In this document: positions 1 to 7,276 of the stretch, piece by piece
How the letters are laid out: each line of letters begins with the position of its first letter
Position numbering within the stretch: position 1 is the stretch's first letter
Source of the DNA: CAZDUS01 sp044344495
GTDB lineage: Bacteria > Verrucomicrobiota > Kiritimatiellia > CAIKKV01 > CAITUY01
Assembly (NCBI GenBank): GCA_044344495.1
Contig: JBIJCW010000038.1
Coordinates: 1 to 14,469 of the forward strand
Length of the DNA stretch: 14,469 nt
Reading direction: 5' to 3'
Translations under genes and position numbers: made by a program
Notes under the pieces: model-generated
What the model saw: the letters and a program-made list of their open reading frames with translations, nothing else
Database searches by the model: none
What the model was told of the DNA's origin: nothing

Positions 1-462
1 CGCCAGCATCGCATCCAGGTCATGTGTGTACTGCTTCATGGGAACCATGATGGTTTCCGCACGGAACATGTCGCCCACCAGCTTGTACACCACAAATGCC
101 CGATCCGCCATCACCAGATTCACCCCGGCATCGAGGAATACATGACCGATAAATTCGATCAACTCGTTGCTGCCGGAACCAACCAACACCTGTCCCGGCG
201 CCACGTTAAGATGCCTCGCCAATCCCTCCCGCAGGTAAAACGCACCTCCATCCGGGTACCGGTGCATAAGGCGGACCTGCTGACGCATCGCTGCTACCGC
301 CTTGGGAGAGGGACCTAGCCCATTCTCATTCGAGGCAAGTTTGATAATGGCATCGGCCGATGCCAGTCCCACTTCCCTGGCCACTTCCTCGATCGGACGA
401 CCCGGTTCATACATCCCCAATTGGGACACCCACGGACATGCCAGATCCTTGAAGGTTGACAT
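1..462 (-). CDS. hisC: Histidinol-phosphate aminotransferase-like protein, N-terminal part (cut by window edge)
   Basis: These are the first 154 residues of a class I/II PLP-dependent aminotransferase of the HisC family, which swaps an amino group between glutamate and histidinol phosphate or an aromatic keto acid in the cytoplasm. Visible family motifs are LASNENGLGPS (residues 42-52), the YPDG turn (69-72) and GSGSNELIE (95-103), which forms part of the cofactor phosphate pocket. The PLP-binding lysine lies beyond the left edge, so catalytic competence cannot be judged. The start ATG follows the pheA stop by three bases, with an AAAGGGG-type ribosome site inside the end of pheA. Because it directly follows pheA, it may transaminate phenylpyruvate or prephenate as well as, or instead of, histidinol phosphate; that is an inference. 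The family call is firm and the substrate is open. Confidence 0.9.
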   Translation of the reverse strand, partial: MSTFKDLACPWVSQLGMYEPGRPIEEVAREVGLASADAIIKLASNENGLGPSPKAVAAMRQQVRLMHRYPDGGAFYLREGLARHLNVAPGQVLVGSGSNELIEFIGHVFLDAGVNLVMADRAFVVYKLVGDMFRAETIMVPMKQYTHDLDAMLA

Positions 463-465
463 AAC

Positions 466-1533
466 TCACACCCCTTTGGCTTTCGGATACGACCCCAGCA
501 CCTTCAACAACACGCAGTGCCCGGACATGTCCGCCAACGCCTTCTTCACCATCTCGTCGGCACTGTGTCCATCAATATCCACAAAGAACAGGTACTCCCA
601 CGCCTTGCTCCGGCTGGGACGCGACTCGATCTTGGTCATATTTAGGTCGTACTTCTTGAAGGACTCCAGCGCCCCGTACAGCGCCCCTGCCCGGTGTTGC
701 ACGGCGAAACACATCGACGTCTTGTCGTCCCCGGTCGCCTTCCCGTCGGCATGCCCAATGACCGCGAACCGGGTTGTGTTTCCGCTGATATCCTGGACAT
801 CCGCATCGAGGATCTGCAACCCGTGAAGTTCCGCCGCCAAACGACTCGCCAAGGCCCCGCTGTTGGGCTCTTTGGCCGCCAATTCCGCCGCCCGTGCCGT
901 GCTGGCCACAGGAATTGTATCCACTCCCGACATCTCGCGCTGAAGCCATTGCCGACACTGACCCAGCACCTGCGGGTGACTGTAGAGCTTTTCGATGCGC
1001 TCCCTCGGCACACGTGCCATCAGGCATTGCGACACCGGCAGATAGATCTCGGCGCAAATCTTGAGCGTCGTCTCCGCCATCCGGTCCAGCGTGAAAGTCA
1101 CCGCCCCCTCCGTTGAATTCTCAACCGGCACCACCCCGTAGTCCGCCATTTCCTTTTCCACCGCGTCAAAAACGTCACTGATCGTCTCGCAGGAAAGATA
1201 CTCCACGCTCCCCCCGAACTTACCCCGCGCTGCCTGGTGCGAGAAGGTGGCCGGCGGACCCATGTATGCCACCTTCAGACTCTTCTCCAACGCCAGTGCC
1301 GCCGACATCACTTCCCGGTAGATCGCCTTTAACGACTCCGGCTTCAACGGGCCTTTGCTCAAGTCCGTCACACGACGGAGCACCTCTTTCTCACGTGCTG
1401 GAACGTAAATCCCCTGCCCGTCCTTCTGCTTCAGTTGGCCGATTTGCAGCGCCACACCCGTCCGGGCGTTGAGCAGACTGACGAGTTCTTCGTCAATATG
1501 ATCAATCTTCTTTCTCAGGTCTTCCAGATTCAC
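466..1533 (-). CDS. pheA: Bifunctional chorismate mutase / prephenate dehydratase (P-protein)
   Basis: This 355-residue cytoplasmic enzyme turns chorismate into prephenate and then phenylpyruvate, the committed steps to phenylalanine. Residues 1-85 form an AroQ-type helical chorismate mutase, with the expected basic residues R7, R24, K35 and R47 and E48. Residues 87-262 form the prephenate dehydratase domain, with GPPATFSHQA (92-101), the VPVENSTEGAV segment (135-145) and the catalytic NTTRF motif (252-256). Residues 273-350 are an ACT domain with GAL (284-286 region) and ESRP (303-306), which in this family bind phenylalanine for feedback inhibition. The length is usual. The start is GTG: a strong ribosome site AAAGGAGG at 1541-1548 stands seven bases before it. 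The start overlaps the scpB stop as GTGA, implying translational coupling. hisC follows three bases after the stop. Confidence 0.97.
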   Translation of the reverse strand: MNLEDLRKKIDHIDEELVSLLNARTGVALQIGQLKQKDGQGIYVPAREKEVLRRVTDLSKGPLKPESLKAIYREVMSAALALEKSLKVAYMGPPATFSHQAARGKFGGSVEYLSCETISDVFDAVEKEMADYGVVPVENSTEGAVTFTLDRMAETTLKICAEIYLPVSQCLMARVPRERIEKLYSHPQVLGQCRQWLQREMSGVDTIPVASTARAAELAAKEPNSGALASRLAAELHGLQILDADVQDISGNTTRFAVIGHADGKATGDDKTSMCFAVQHRAGALYGALESFKKYDLNMTKIESRPSRSKAWEYLFFVDIDGHSADEMVKKALADMSGHCVLLKVLGSYPKAKGV

Positions 1534-2306
1534 GACGGTTCCTCCTTTGGTCCGGGTTGCACAACTTCGGGAGCCGTCCCGACCGGTTCCGATACCGCCA
1601 CAGGCTCCGGAACGGGCACAGACGCCGCCTTCTGCCGCTGCATCTCCATACGGGCCAGTTCCTCGATGCCCGGCAATTGCTTGATCTCCTTAAGCCCGAA
1701 ATGCTCCAGGAACAATTGCGTCGTGCCGTAAAGCATTGGGCGGCCAGGCAGTTCGCTGCGCCCTGTAATCTTGATCAACTGCATCTCCATCAGCATACGC
1801 AGTACGTGGTCCACGGTGACGCCGCGTACACCCTCGATCTCGGCCCGGGAAATCGGCTGTCGGTAGGCGATAATCGCCAGCGTCTCCAGGGCAGGCCTCG
1901 AGAGCCGCGTAGGTTTCCCCACATCGAGCATATGCCTTACCCACAATCCGCCCGCAGGGTCGCTTTGGAACCGGAAGCCATCCGCACTTTCCACCAGGTC
2001 AAACCCTGGCTTCTGCGTTTCGCAATCCGCCTGCAAGCGCACCAGTGCCGCCTTGATGTCGGATTCCTTGGCAGATGCAAACATGTTGGCTTCCTCGCCA
2101 TACGCCTGAGCCGTCTCCTGGAGAATCTTCCGCATGGTTCCGGCGGTCAGCGGCTGGCGGGCCGCGAAAATGATCGCCCCTAGCACCTGCTTGAGTTCCA
2201 ACTGCATTTCCATATCGTCACTTTCCCTTTCCTGTGCCGTCTTCATCGCAATTCTGGTTCTTGCCTCACCCCCGCAATTCCCCGTCACCCATTTGCCACC
2301 AACCAT
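1530..2306 (-). CDS. scpB: Segregation and condensation protein B
   Basis: ScpB binds the kleisin ScpA as a dimer and, with SMC, forms the bacterial condensin that compacts and separates chromosomes on the nucleoid. The protein shows the ScpB winged-helix core: the start 'LGAIIFAARQPL' near residue 42, the conserved segment LSRPALETLAIIAYRQPISR (135-154), 'IEGVRGV' after it, and 'GRPMLYGTT' (188-196). The last 30 residues are a proline/glutamate-rich tail of low complexity. The ATG at 2306 is six bases after the scpA stop and has a GGAGG-like site about 11 bases upstream, so I list 258 residues. The first 31 residues are not family-like, and an internal ATG at 2213 (MEMQLELK) would give 227 residues and match the usual N-terminus better. 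The function is secure and the start is uncertain. Confidence 0.93.
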   Translation of the reverse strand: MVGGKWVTGNCGGEARTRIAMKTAQERESDDMEMQLELKQVLGAIIFAARQPLTAGTMRKILQETAQAYGEEANMFASAKESDIKAALVRLQADCETQKPGFDLVESADGFRFQSDPAGGLWVRHMLDVGKPTRLSRPALETLAIIAYRQPISRAEIEGVRGVTVDHVLRMLMEMQLIKITGRSELPGRPMLYGTTQLFLEHFGLKEIKQLPGIEELARMEMQRQKAASVPVPEPVAVSEPVGTAPEVVQPGPKEEPS

Positions 2307-2312
2307 CCCGAC

Positions 2313-3056
2313 TTACCCCTCCCCCTCCTGCCCGATCATGATCCGTCCGAAATCCCCGTCCTGATGCGCCACCACCTGCCGCAACCGGATTAACTCCAGT
2401 AGCGCAAGAAAGGTGCAGACAATCTCAAACCGCGACGCTGCGTTTGCGAACAGACTCGAAAATTCCACACGCTTGTTCGTTCGGATCGTCCCCAGTATAT
2501 GCTCGATCTTGTCCACCACCGTATACCGGTCATCCACAATTTCCCCGAACTCCACCACCTTGACACGCTTGAGCGCGTCGTTGAACGCGGTGATCAGATC
2601 GAAGATACTGACATCGCCGATGCCCACCCCTTGCTCGGGCTCCACGGCCATTACGGGATCCAGGCCGCGCGCAAACACATTCTCCTGTACATACTCACGT
2701 TGCTGCAGCAGACCTGCGGCCTCCTTGAACTTCTTGTATTCGACAAGCTGGCGCACCAGTTCCCACCGTGGATCTTCCTCCTCTTCCTCCATGTCCGGAC
2801 GCTCATCAACCGGCAACAGCATCCGGCTCTTGATCATCATCAGCGTCGCCGCCATCACAATAAACTCACCGGCGATATTCAAGTCCAGCAGTTTCATCAG
2901 GGAGAGATACTCCATGTACTGCTTTGTGACGCGCTCGATCGGAATATTGTAGATGTCAACCTCGTCCCGCTTGATCAAATACAGCAGCAAATCCAGCGGC
3001 CCCTCGAAAATCTCGAGTTGAACCTTGTAATCATCCTGAACATCCATCTCTGTCAT
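2313..3056 (-). CDS. scpA: Segregation and condensation protein A (kleisin)
   Basis: ScpA is the kleisin subunit that bridges the SMC heads and recruits ScpB. The 247 residues begin with the family hallmark FEGPLDLLLYLI (17-28), followed by 'IPIERVTKQY' (38-47) and the helix 'AATLMMIKSRMLLP' (69-82) that packs on the SMC neck. A very acidic linker follows (residues 84-96, D/E-rich), and the C-terminal winged-helix domain (about 175-245) contains 'FLALLELIRLRQV'. The length is typical. The ATG has an AGGGGA-type ribosome site a few bases upstream. The gene lies 54 bases after trpS and six bases before scpB, and the trpS-scpA-scpB order recurs in several bacterial phyla. No SMC gene lies in the window. 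Confidence 0.95.
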   Translation of the reverse strand: MTEMDVQDDYKVQLEIFEGPLDLLLYLIKRDEVDIYNIPIERVTKQYMEYLSLMKLLDLNIAGEFIVMAATLMMIKSRMLLPVDERPDMEEEEEDPRWELVRQLVEYKKFKEAAGLLQQREYVQENVFARGLDPVMAVEPEQGVGIGDVSIFDLITAFNDALKRVKVVEFGEIVDDRYTVVDKIEHILGTIRTNKRVEFSSLFANAASRFEIVCTFLALLELIRLRQVVAHQDGDFGRIMIGQEGEG

Positions 3057-3110
3057 CGCATCGTTCCCCTATTATTTCTCAGGCGGATTCACCCTTCACA
3101 GCCCCAGGCA

Positions 3111-4085
3111 TTACACCAGCCCCACCGCCTGCCGCGCCGCGTCCAGGGTCTTCCGCGCTTCCAACCGCGCACGGGCTGCCCCGTCTTTCAGCACCGATTC
3201 CACATACTCCGGATCGCGTTCCAACTCCTGACGCCGGCGCCGGAATGGCTCAAAATAAGCCCATACCGCCTCAAACAACTTCTTCTTCGCGTCCCCGTAC
3301 CCGAACCCACCCGCCCGGTACCGCGCCTCCATCTCCTGGCGCTCAGGCTCGGATGCAAACAGCCGGTACAAGGCAAACACGTTGCACGTCGCCGGGTCCT
3401 TGGCATCCTGGAGTTGCTTGCTGTCAGTCACGATCTTCATGCACCGCGCCCGCGTTTCCTTCTCCGCCCCGAAGATCTCAATGGTGTTGTTATACGACTT
3501 GGACATCTTCTGCCCGTCAACTCCGGGCACCACGGCCACTTCCTCGCGGATCGCCGGCTCGGGAATCCGGAACACCTCCCCAAACTGCAGATTGAATTTG
3601 ATGGCGATATCCCGCGTGACTTCAACATGCTGTTTCTGGTCACGCCCGACCGGCACCGTGGTTGACTGCACCGCCAGAATGTCCGCCGCCATCAGCACCG
3701 GGTAGCTAAAGAGAGCGTGGCTGGGCGCAATCCCCTTGGTCAATTTGTCCTTGTAGGAATGGCAGCGCTCCAGCAAACCCATCGGCGTCACCACCGAAAG
3801 CAACCAACTCAGTTCGGTCACCTCCGGCACATCACTCTGCCGGAAAAAAACCGTGCGCCGCGGATCCAACCCGCAGGCCAGGAAATCCAGCGCCACATCC
3901 CGCGTATTGGCCCGCAAGGCCACGGGATCATTCACCGTCGTCAATGCGTGGTAATTCGCAATAAACAGGTACGCGTCACCCTGATTCTGCAATTCCAAGG
4001 CCGGTTTCATCATCCCGAAATAGTTGCCCAAATGTAGTTTGCCGGATGGCTGGACCCCCGACAAGATTCGCAGTTTCTTTTCCAT
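3111..4085 (-). CDS. trpS: Tryptophanyl-tRNA synthetase
   Basis: This class Ic aminoacyl-tRNA synthetase joins tryptophan to tRNA-Trp with ATP in the cytoplasm. The 324-residue product shows the HIGH-type signature HLGN (18-21) within GVQPSGKLHLGNYFG, and the KMSKS loop intact at 193-197 (QKMSKSYNN). The segment 'YPVLMAADIL' (128-137) and 'VPVGRDQKQHVE' (144-155) are typical for substrate recognition. I chose the ATG at 4085 because the family begins only a few residues before the 'LSGVQPSG' strand and because an AAGGA ribosome site at 4091-4095 sits five bases upstream. The frame stays open upstream to 4223, but those 46 residues are not family-like. It is the first gene of the leftward operon trpS-scpA-scpB-pheA-hisC. 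I saw no T-box leader. Confidence 0.97.
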   Translation of the reverse strand: MEKKLRILSGVQPSGKLHLGNYFGMMKPALELQNQGDAYLFIANYHALTTVNDPVALRANTRDVALDFLACGLDPRRTVFFRQSDVPEVTELSWLLSVVTPMGLLERCHSYKDKLTKGIAPSHALFSYPVLMAADILAVQSTTVPVGRDQKQHVEVTRDIAIKFNLQFGEVFRIPEPAIREEVAVVPGVDGQKMSKSYNNTIEIFGAEKETRARCMKIVTDSKQLQDAKDPATCNVFALYRLFASEPERQEMEARYRAGGFGYGDAKKKLFEAVWAYFEPFRRRRQELERDPEYVESVLKDGAARARLEARKTLDAARQAVGLV

Positions 4086-4292
4086 AGACGTCCTTAGTAA
4101 CCCGGCTCCAATGAACACATCGAAATACGCGACTTTATCGCAATGAAGATGGTTCATAAAGGTCTTTTTCCTCTCCCCTGCATGACAGAAGAACAATACA
4201 CCTGCCGCCAAGCCACTTCCCAAGCTTGCCGGAACCGGTAATCTTTGCTATCTATCCGCCTTTGACTTACCGAGGAGCGAAAGGACATTTTC
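4086..4292. promoter_or_regulatory. Divergent intergenic region between trpS and purA
   Basis: These 207 bases separate the two divergent operons and must hold the promoters for both, if each operon is transcribed from here. No T-box consensus, tRNA-like element, riboswitch core or long inverted repeat is apparent. The trpS reading frame is open through the left two thirds of the region without clear coding character. Ribosome sites mark the two ends: AAGGA (minus strand, 4091-4095) for trpS and AAAGGA (plus strand, 4280-4285) for purA, the latter seven bases before its ATG. Confidence 0.5.
4226..4254 (+). promoter_or_regulatory. Possible sigma-70-like promoter for the purA operon
   Basis: A TTGCCG hexamer (4226-4231) is followed after exactly 17 bases by TATCTA (4249-4254), ending 38 bases before the purA start. 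The -35 box is close to consensus and the spacing is ideal, but the -10 box matches TATAAT in only its first three bases. It is the best candidate I could find by eye on this strand. It is weak evidence without a transcript start. Confidence 0.25.
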
Positions 4293-5570
4293 ATGCCGAA
4301 CACATTGTTGATAGGGACCCAGTGGGGTGACGAGGGTAAAGGGAAAATCGTGGATTTCCTTAGCCGGGATGCCGATGTCGTGGTCAGGTATCAGGGCGGA
4401 AGCAACGCAGGCCATACGATCGAAATCGGAGCCGAACGCTACGTCCTGCATCTGATCCCCTCCGGCATCCTGTACCCGGACAAAACCTGCGTCATCGGCA
4501 ATGGACTCGTCGTGGACCCATTGGCGCTCGTGCATGAGATCAAGGAACTCGAAGCCCGCGGCATTTCCTCCAGGGGCCGGCTGCACATCAGCGACCGCGC
4601 CCACGTGGTACTCGGTTATCACAAGGCCCTCGATGCCGCCAGCGAGAACAAACTCAGCCGCGGCTCCAAGATCGGCACCACCCAACGCGGCATCGGCCCC
4701 GCCTATGCTGATAAAGCCTGCCGGACCGGCTTCCGCATGGGCGACCTTCTGGATCCCGACCTGGAAGGCAAACTGACGGAACGGCTGGCCGAAAAGAACG
4801 CCCTCCTCGCCAGTCTGGGCTCCGCCCCCCTGGACGCCGCCGCCCTCTGCAAGGAAATCCGCGCCGCCGCCGAATTCCTGCGTCCCTATATCACTGATAC
4901 CATCCCCCTGCTGAATGCCGCTTACAAGGCCGGCCGCCAGATCCTATTCGAAGGCGCGCAGGGCACCATGCTGGATATCGACTTCGGCACCTACCCCTTT
5001 GTCACCTCTTCCAATCCGACCAGTGGCGGCGCCTGTATCGGCACCGGCCTGCCCCCGCGCGCCGTCGACCGCGTCCTGGGAGTCATCAAGGCCTACACGA
5101 CCCGCGTCGGCGAAGGCCCCTTCCCCACGGAATTGCTCGACGCCACCGGTGAACACCTCCGCCAGCGTGGTCGTGAATTCGGCGCCACGACCGGACGGCC
5201 GCGGCGTTGCGGCTGGTTCGACGCCGTTGTCGCCCGCTACTCGGCCATGGTCAACGGTGTTGATCACTGGGCCATCACCAAATTAGATGTGCTGGACGAC
5301 ACGGAAACCATCCGGGTCTGCGTGGCCTACGAATGCGATGGCCGCCGCTACGAAAGTGTGCCCGCCTCTATCGCCACCCTGGCAAAGTGCAAGCCCGTGT
5401 ATAAGGACTTCCCGGGATGGATGACCAACACGAGCAATCTCACGGCCTATGCCGACCTGCCCCAAAAGGCCAAGGCCTATGTGCAGGCCCTTTGCGACAT
5501 CACCGGGGTTCCTCTCGGCGTCCTCTCCGTGAGCCCCCAACGCTCCAGCACCTTCCGGATTGCCGTCTGA
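4293..5570 (+). CDS. purA: Adenylosuccinate synthetase
   Basis: The enzyme joins IMP and aspartate with GTP to form adenylosuccinate, the first step from IMP to AMP, in the cytoplasm. The 425 residues carry every core motif: GTQWGDEGKGKIVDF (8-22) with catalytic D13, GGSNAGHTI (35-43) with catalytic H41, GTTQRGIGPAY (128-138) for IMP, EGAQGTMLDIDFGTYP (220-235), GEGPFPTE (273-280), TTGRPRRCGWFD (299-310) with R303 in the aspartate/IMP loop, and the guanine-binding KLDVLD (330-335). D13, H41 and R303 fall at the same numbers as in the E. coli enzyme. The length is normal. AAAGGA stands seven bases before the ATG. It is first in the rightward operon, and uppS begins eight bases after its stop. 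Confidence 0.98.
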   Translation: MPNTLLIGTQWGDEGKGKIVDFLSRDADVVVRYQGGSNAGHTIEIGAERYVLHLIPSGILYPDKTCVIGNGLVVDPLALVHEIKELEARGISSRGRLHISDRAHVVLGYHKALDAASENKLSRGSKIGTTQRGIGPAYADKACRTGFRMGDLLDPDLEGKLTERLAEKNALLASLGSAPLDAAALCKEIRAAAEFLRPYITDTIPLLNAAYKAGRQILFEGAQGTMLDIDFGTYPFVTSSNPTSGGACIGTGLPPRAVDRVLGVIKAYTTRVGEGPFPTELLDATGEHLRQRGREFGATTGRPRRCGWFDAVVARYSAMVNGVDHWAITKLDVLDDTETIRVCVAYECDGRRYESVPASIATLAKCKPVYKDFPGWMTNTSNLTAYADLPQKAKAYVQALCDITGVPLGVLSVSPQRSSTFRIAV

Positions 5571-5578
5571 ACCTGATC

Positions 5579-6328
5579 ATGGACCCCCTGCCACAAACAC
5601 CCCAAGCCGCTCCGCCTCCGCCCCCGGCCAAAATCCCCACCCATGTGGCCATCATTATGGATGGCAACGGCCGGTGGGCCAGGCAGCGCAATCTACCCCG
5701 GGTCAAGGGCCATGAACGCGGCGCCGAATCCGTCCGCGTGGCCATCCGGACCTGCCGCAAACTCGGCATCCGCTATCTGACCGTCTATGCGTTCAGCGTC
5801 GAAAACTGGGCCCGCCCAAAACAGGAAGTCGACGCCCTGATGGACCTGCTCAAGCGTTTCCTCCGCAAGGAGGAACAGGAATTCCACGACAACAAGGTCC
5901 GTCTGCGCACCATCGGACGCCTTTCCGATCTCCCCAAATCCGTGCGGCGTGAACTGAACCGCGTCATGCACGCCACCGAACACTACAAGGAAGGCAACCT
6001 TGTCCTCGCCCTCAGTTATGGCGGTCGCACCGAAATCGCCGCCGCCGCACGCGAAATCGCCCGCAAGGCAAAGGCGGGCGAACTGGAGATCGACAAGATC
6101 GACGAAAGCACCGTGGCCGCCCACCTCTATGCACCCGACATCCCGGATCCGGACCTCCTGATCCGGACCAGCGGCGAAATGCGCATCAGCAATTTCCTCC
6201 TCTGGCAACTTTCCTACGCCGAGTTATACGTCACCGACATTCTGTGGCCGGATTTCCGCGAGGATCAACTCATCAAGGCCGTCGAGGAATACGGCAACCG
6301 GCATCGCCGCTTCGGCCTCGTGGAGTAA
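5579..6328 (+). CDS. uppS: Isoprenyl transferase (undecaprenyl diphosphate synthase)
   Basis: This cis-prenyltransferase adds IPP units to farnesyl diphosphate to make undecaprenyl diphosphate, the lipid carrier for peptidoglycan and O-antigen. The 249-residue protein has the pyrophosphate-binding MDGNGRWA (27-34) with catalytic D28, 'GHERGAESVR' (44-53), 'YAFSVENWARP' (70-80) and the C-terminal IPP-site motifs RTSGE (196-200) and RISNFLLWQLSYAELY (202-217). The N-terminus has a short proline-rich extension (residues 4-20, including five prolines in a row) before the first beta strand. The frame is open further upstream inside purA, but the ATG at 5579, eight bases past the purA stop, fits the family. 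No strong ribosome site is seen, so coupling to purA translation is likely. Chain length cannot be read from the sequence. Confidence 0.96.
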   Translation: MDPLPQTPQAAPPPPPAKIPTHVAIIMDGNGRWARQRNLPRVKGHERGAESVRVAIRTCRKLGIRYLTVYAFSVENWARPKQEVDALMDLLKRFLRKEEQEFHDNKVRLRTIGRLSDLPKSVRRELNRVMHATEHYKEGNLVLALSYGGRTEIAAAAREIARKAKAGELEIDKIDESTVAAHLYAPDIPDPDLLIRTSGEMRISNFLLWQLSYAELYVTDILWPDFREDQLIKAVEEYGNRHRRFGLVE

Positions 6329-6355
6329 ACCACCCCGACTGACAAGGAACAAACC

Positions 6356-7276
6356 ATGGCACTATTACGACGAACCCTGAGCGCCATCATCCTTCTGGGC
6401 GGAGTCGCACTGATGATGTTTGTACTCCCTTCATTCGTCGCGGTGGCCGCCCTGTTCCTGCTGGCCGTAGTGGGCCTTCGTGAATTCTACTCAATCCTGC
6501 GCAACGCCGGCATTCCCGCCTTCCGCATCCTGGGCACACTGGCAGGCATTGTACTGCTAGCCACCACCTACCTGTCACTGAACCTCCAATTCATCGCTGG
6601 CGAACACCCTGCGGAAATCTGGAAGGAATTGCCCATTCTGGCCTTGGCTCTCATCGTCTTCGTTGTTTTCGTGCGCCAGTTCCCCCAAAAGGACAACCAC
6701 CAACCTTTGCCCACCATCGCCTGTACCCTCCTGGGCCTTGTCTACGTTCCATTCCTGATGATGTTCTTCTTCTTCCTCGGTTTCCGATGGACTCCCACCG
6801 CCCCCCTGGCTCCCCTCTCGCCCACCGCGTGCCGGTTGCTCCTTTACCTCATCGTCGTGGTCAAGGCTTCGGATGTCGGCGCCTATTTTGTCGGAAGCCT
6901 CATCGGGCGCCACAAACTCTTCCCACGGATTTCCCCCGGAAAAACCTGGGAGGGACTGGCAGGCGGCCTCGCCTCAGGCATCCTCGTCAGCGTCCTCTTC
7001 GCCCACCTCTCCCTTGCCCCCGACGCCCATCCCGGCGCCATCTACTTCGGCCGGGTTATCCTCAACTCAACCCATGCCTGGTTCCTCGGCGCCTTCCTTG
7101 CCTCCATCGGCGTTCTCGGCGATCTCGTCGAGTCGCTCCTCAAGCGCTCGGCCGGCATGAAGGATTCCGGTTGCCTCTTCCCCGGGATGGGCGGCATCCT
7201 CGATGTGCTGGACAGCCTCCTGTTCGCGGCCCCGGCCCTGTATTTCTACCTACGTTGGTTCGCCCATGTCATCTAA
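6356..7276 (+). CDS. cdsA: Phosphatidate cytidylyltransferase (CDP-diacylglycerol synthase)
   Basis: CdsA is an integral inner-membrane enzyme that makes CDP-diacylglycerol from phosphatidic acid and CTP, the entry to phospholipid synthesis. The 306 residues contain about eight hydrophobic segments, beginning at 9-45 and ending at 285-299. Conserved loops are present: 'KASDVGAYFVGSLIGRHKL' (170-188), RISPGKTWEG (191-200) and the family signature around 260-286 with SLLKR, MKDSG, PGMGG and a final D283/D286 pair. The signature is not canonical: the usual His before Gly-Gly is Met278, and the usual Arg after the Asp is Val284. AAGGAA lies seven bases before the ATG. The stop overlaps the dxr start by 11 bases. 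The fold and family are sure. Activity is expected, because similar variants exist in other phyla as I recall. Confidence 0.94.
   Translation: MALLRRTLSAIILLGGVALMMFVLPSFVAVAALFLLAVVGLREFYSILRNAGIPAFRILGTLAGIVLLATTYLSLNLQFIAGEHPAEIWKELPILALALIVFVVFVRQFPQKDNHQPLPTIACTLLGLVYVPFLMMFFFFLGFRWTPTAPLAPLSPTACRLLLYLIVVVKASDVGAYFVGSLIGRHKLFPRISPGKTWEGLAGGLASGILVSVLFAHLSLAPDAHPGAIYFGRVILNSTHAWFLGAFLASIGVLGDLVESLLKRSAGMKDSGCLFPGMGGILDVLDSLLFAAPALYFYLRWFAHVI

Noticed and set aside
2499..3665. Long plus-strand open frame (388 codons) opposite scpA and trpS
   Set aside because: It runs antisense across two clearly conserved genes, and its protein is rich in His, Leu, Arg and Pro with no domain. This is typical of a shadow frame in GC-rich DNA.
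4086..4292. T-box or tryptophan attenuator ahead of trpS
   Set aside because: I found no AGGGUGGNACCGCG-like T-box sequence, no run of Trp codons and no terminator hairpin with a T-run on the minus strand.
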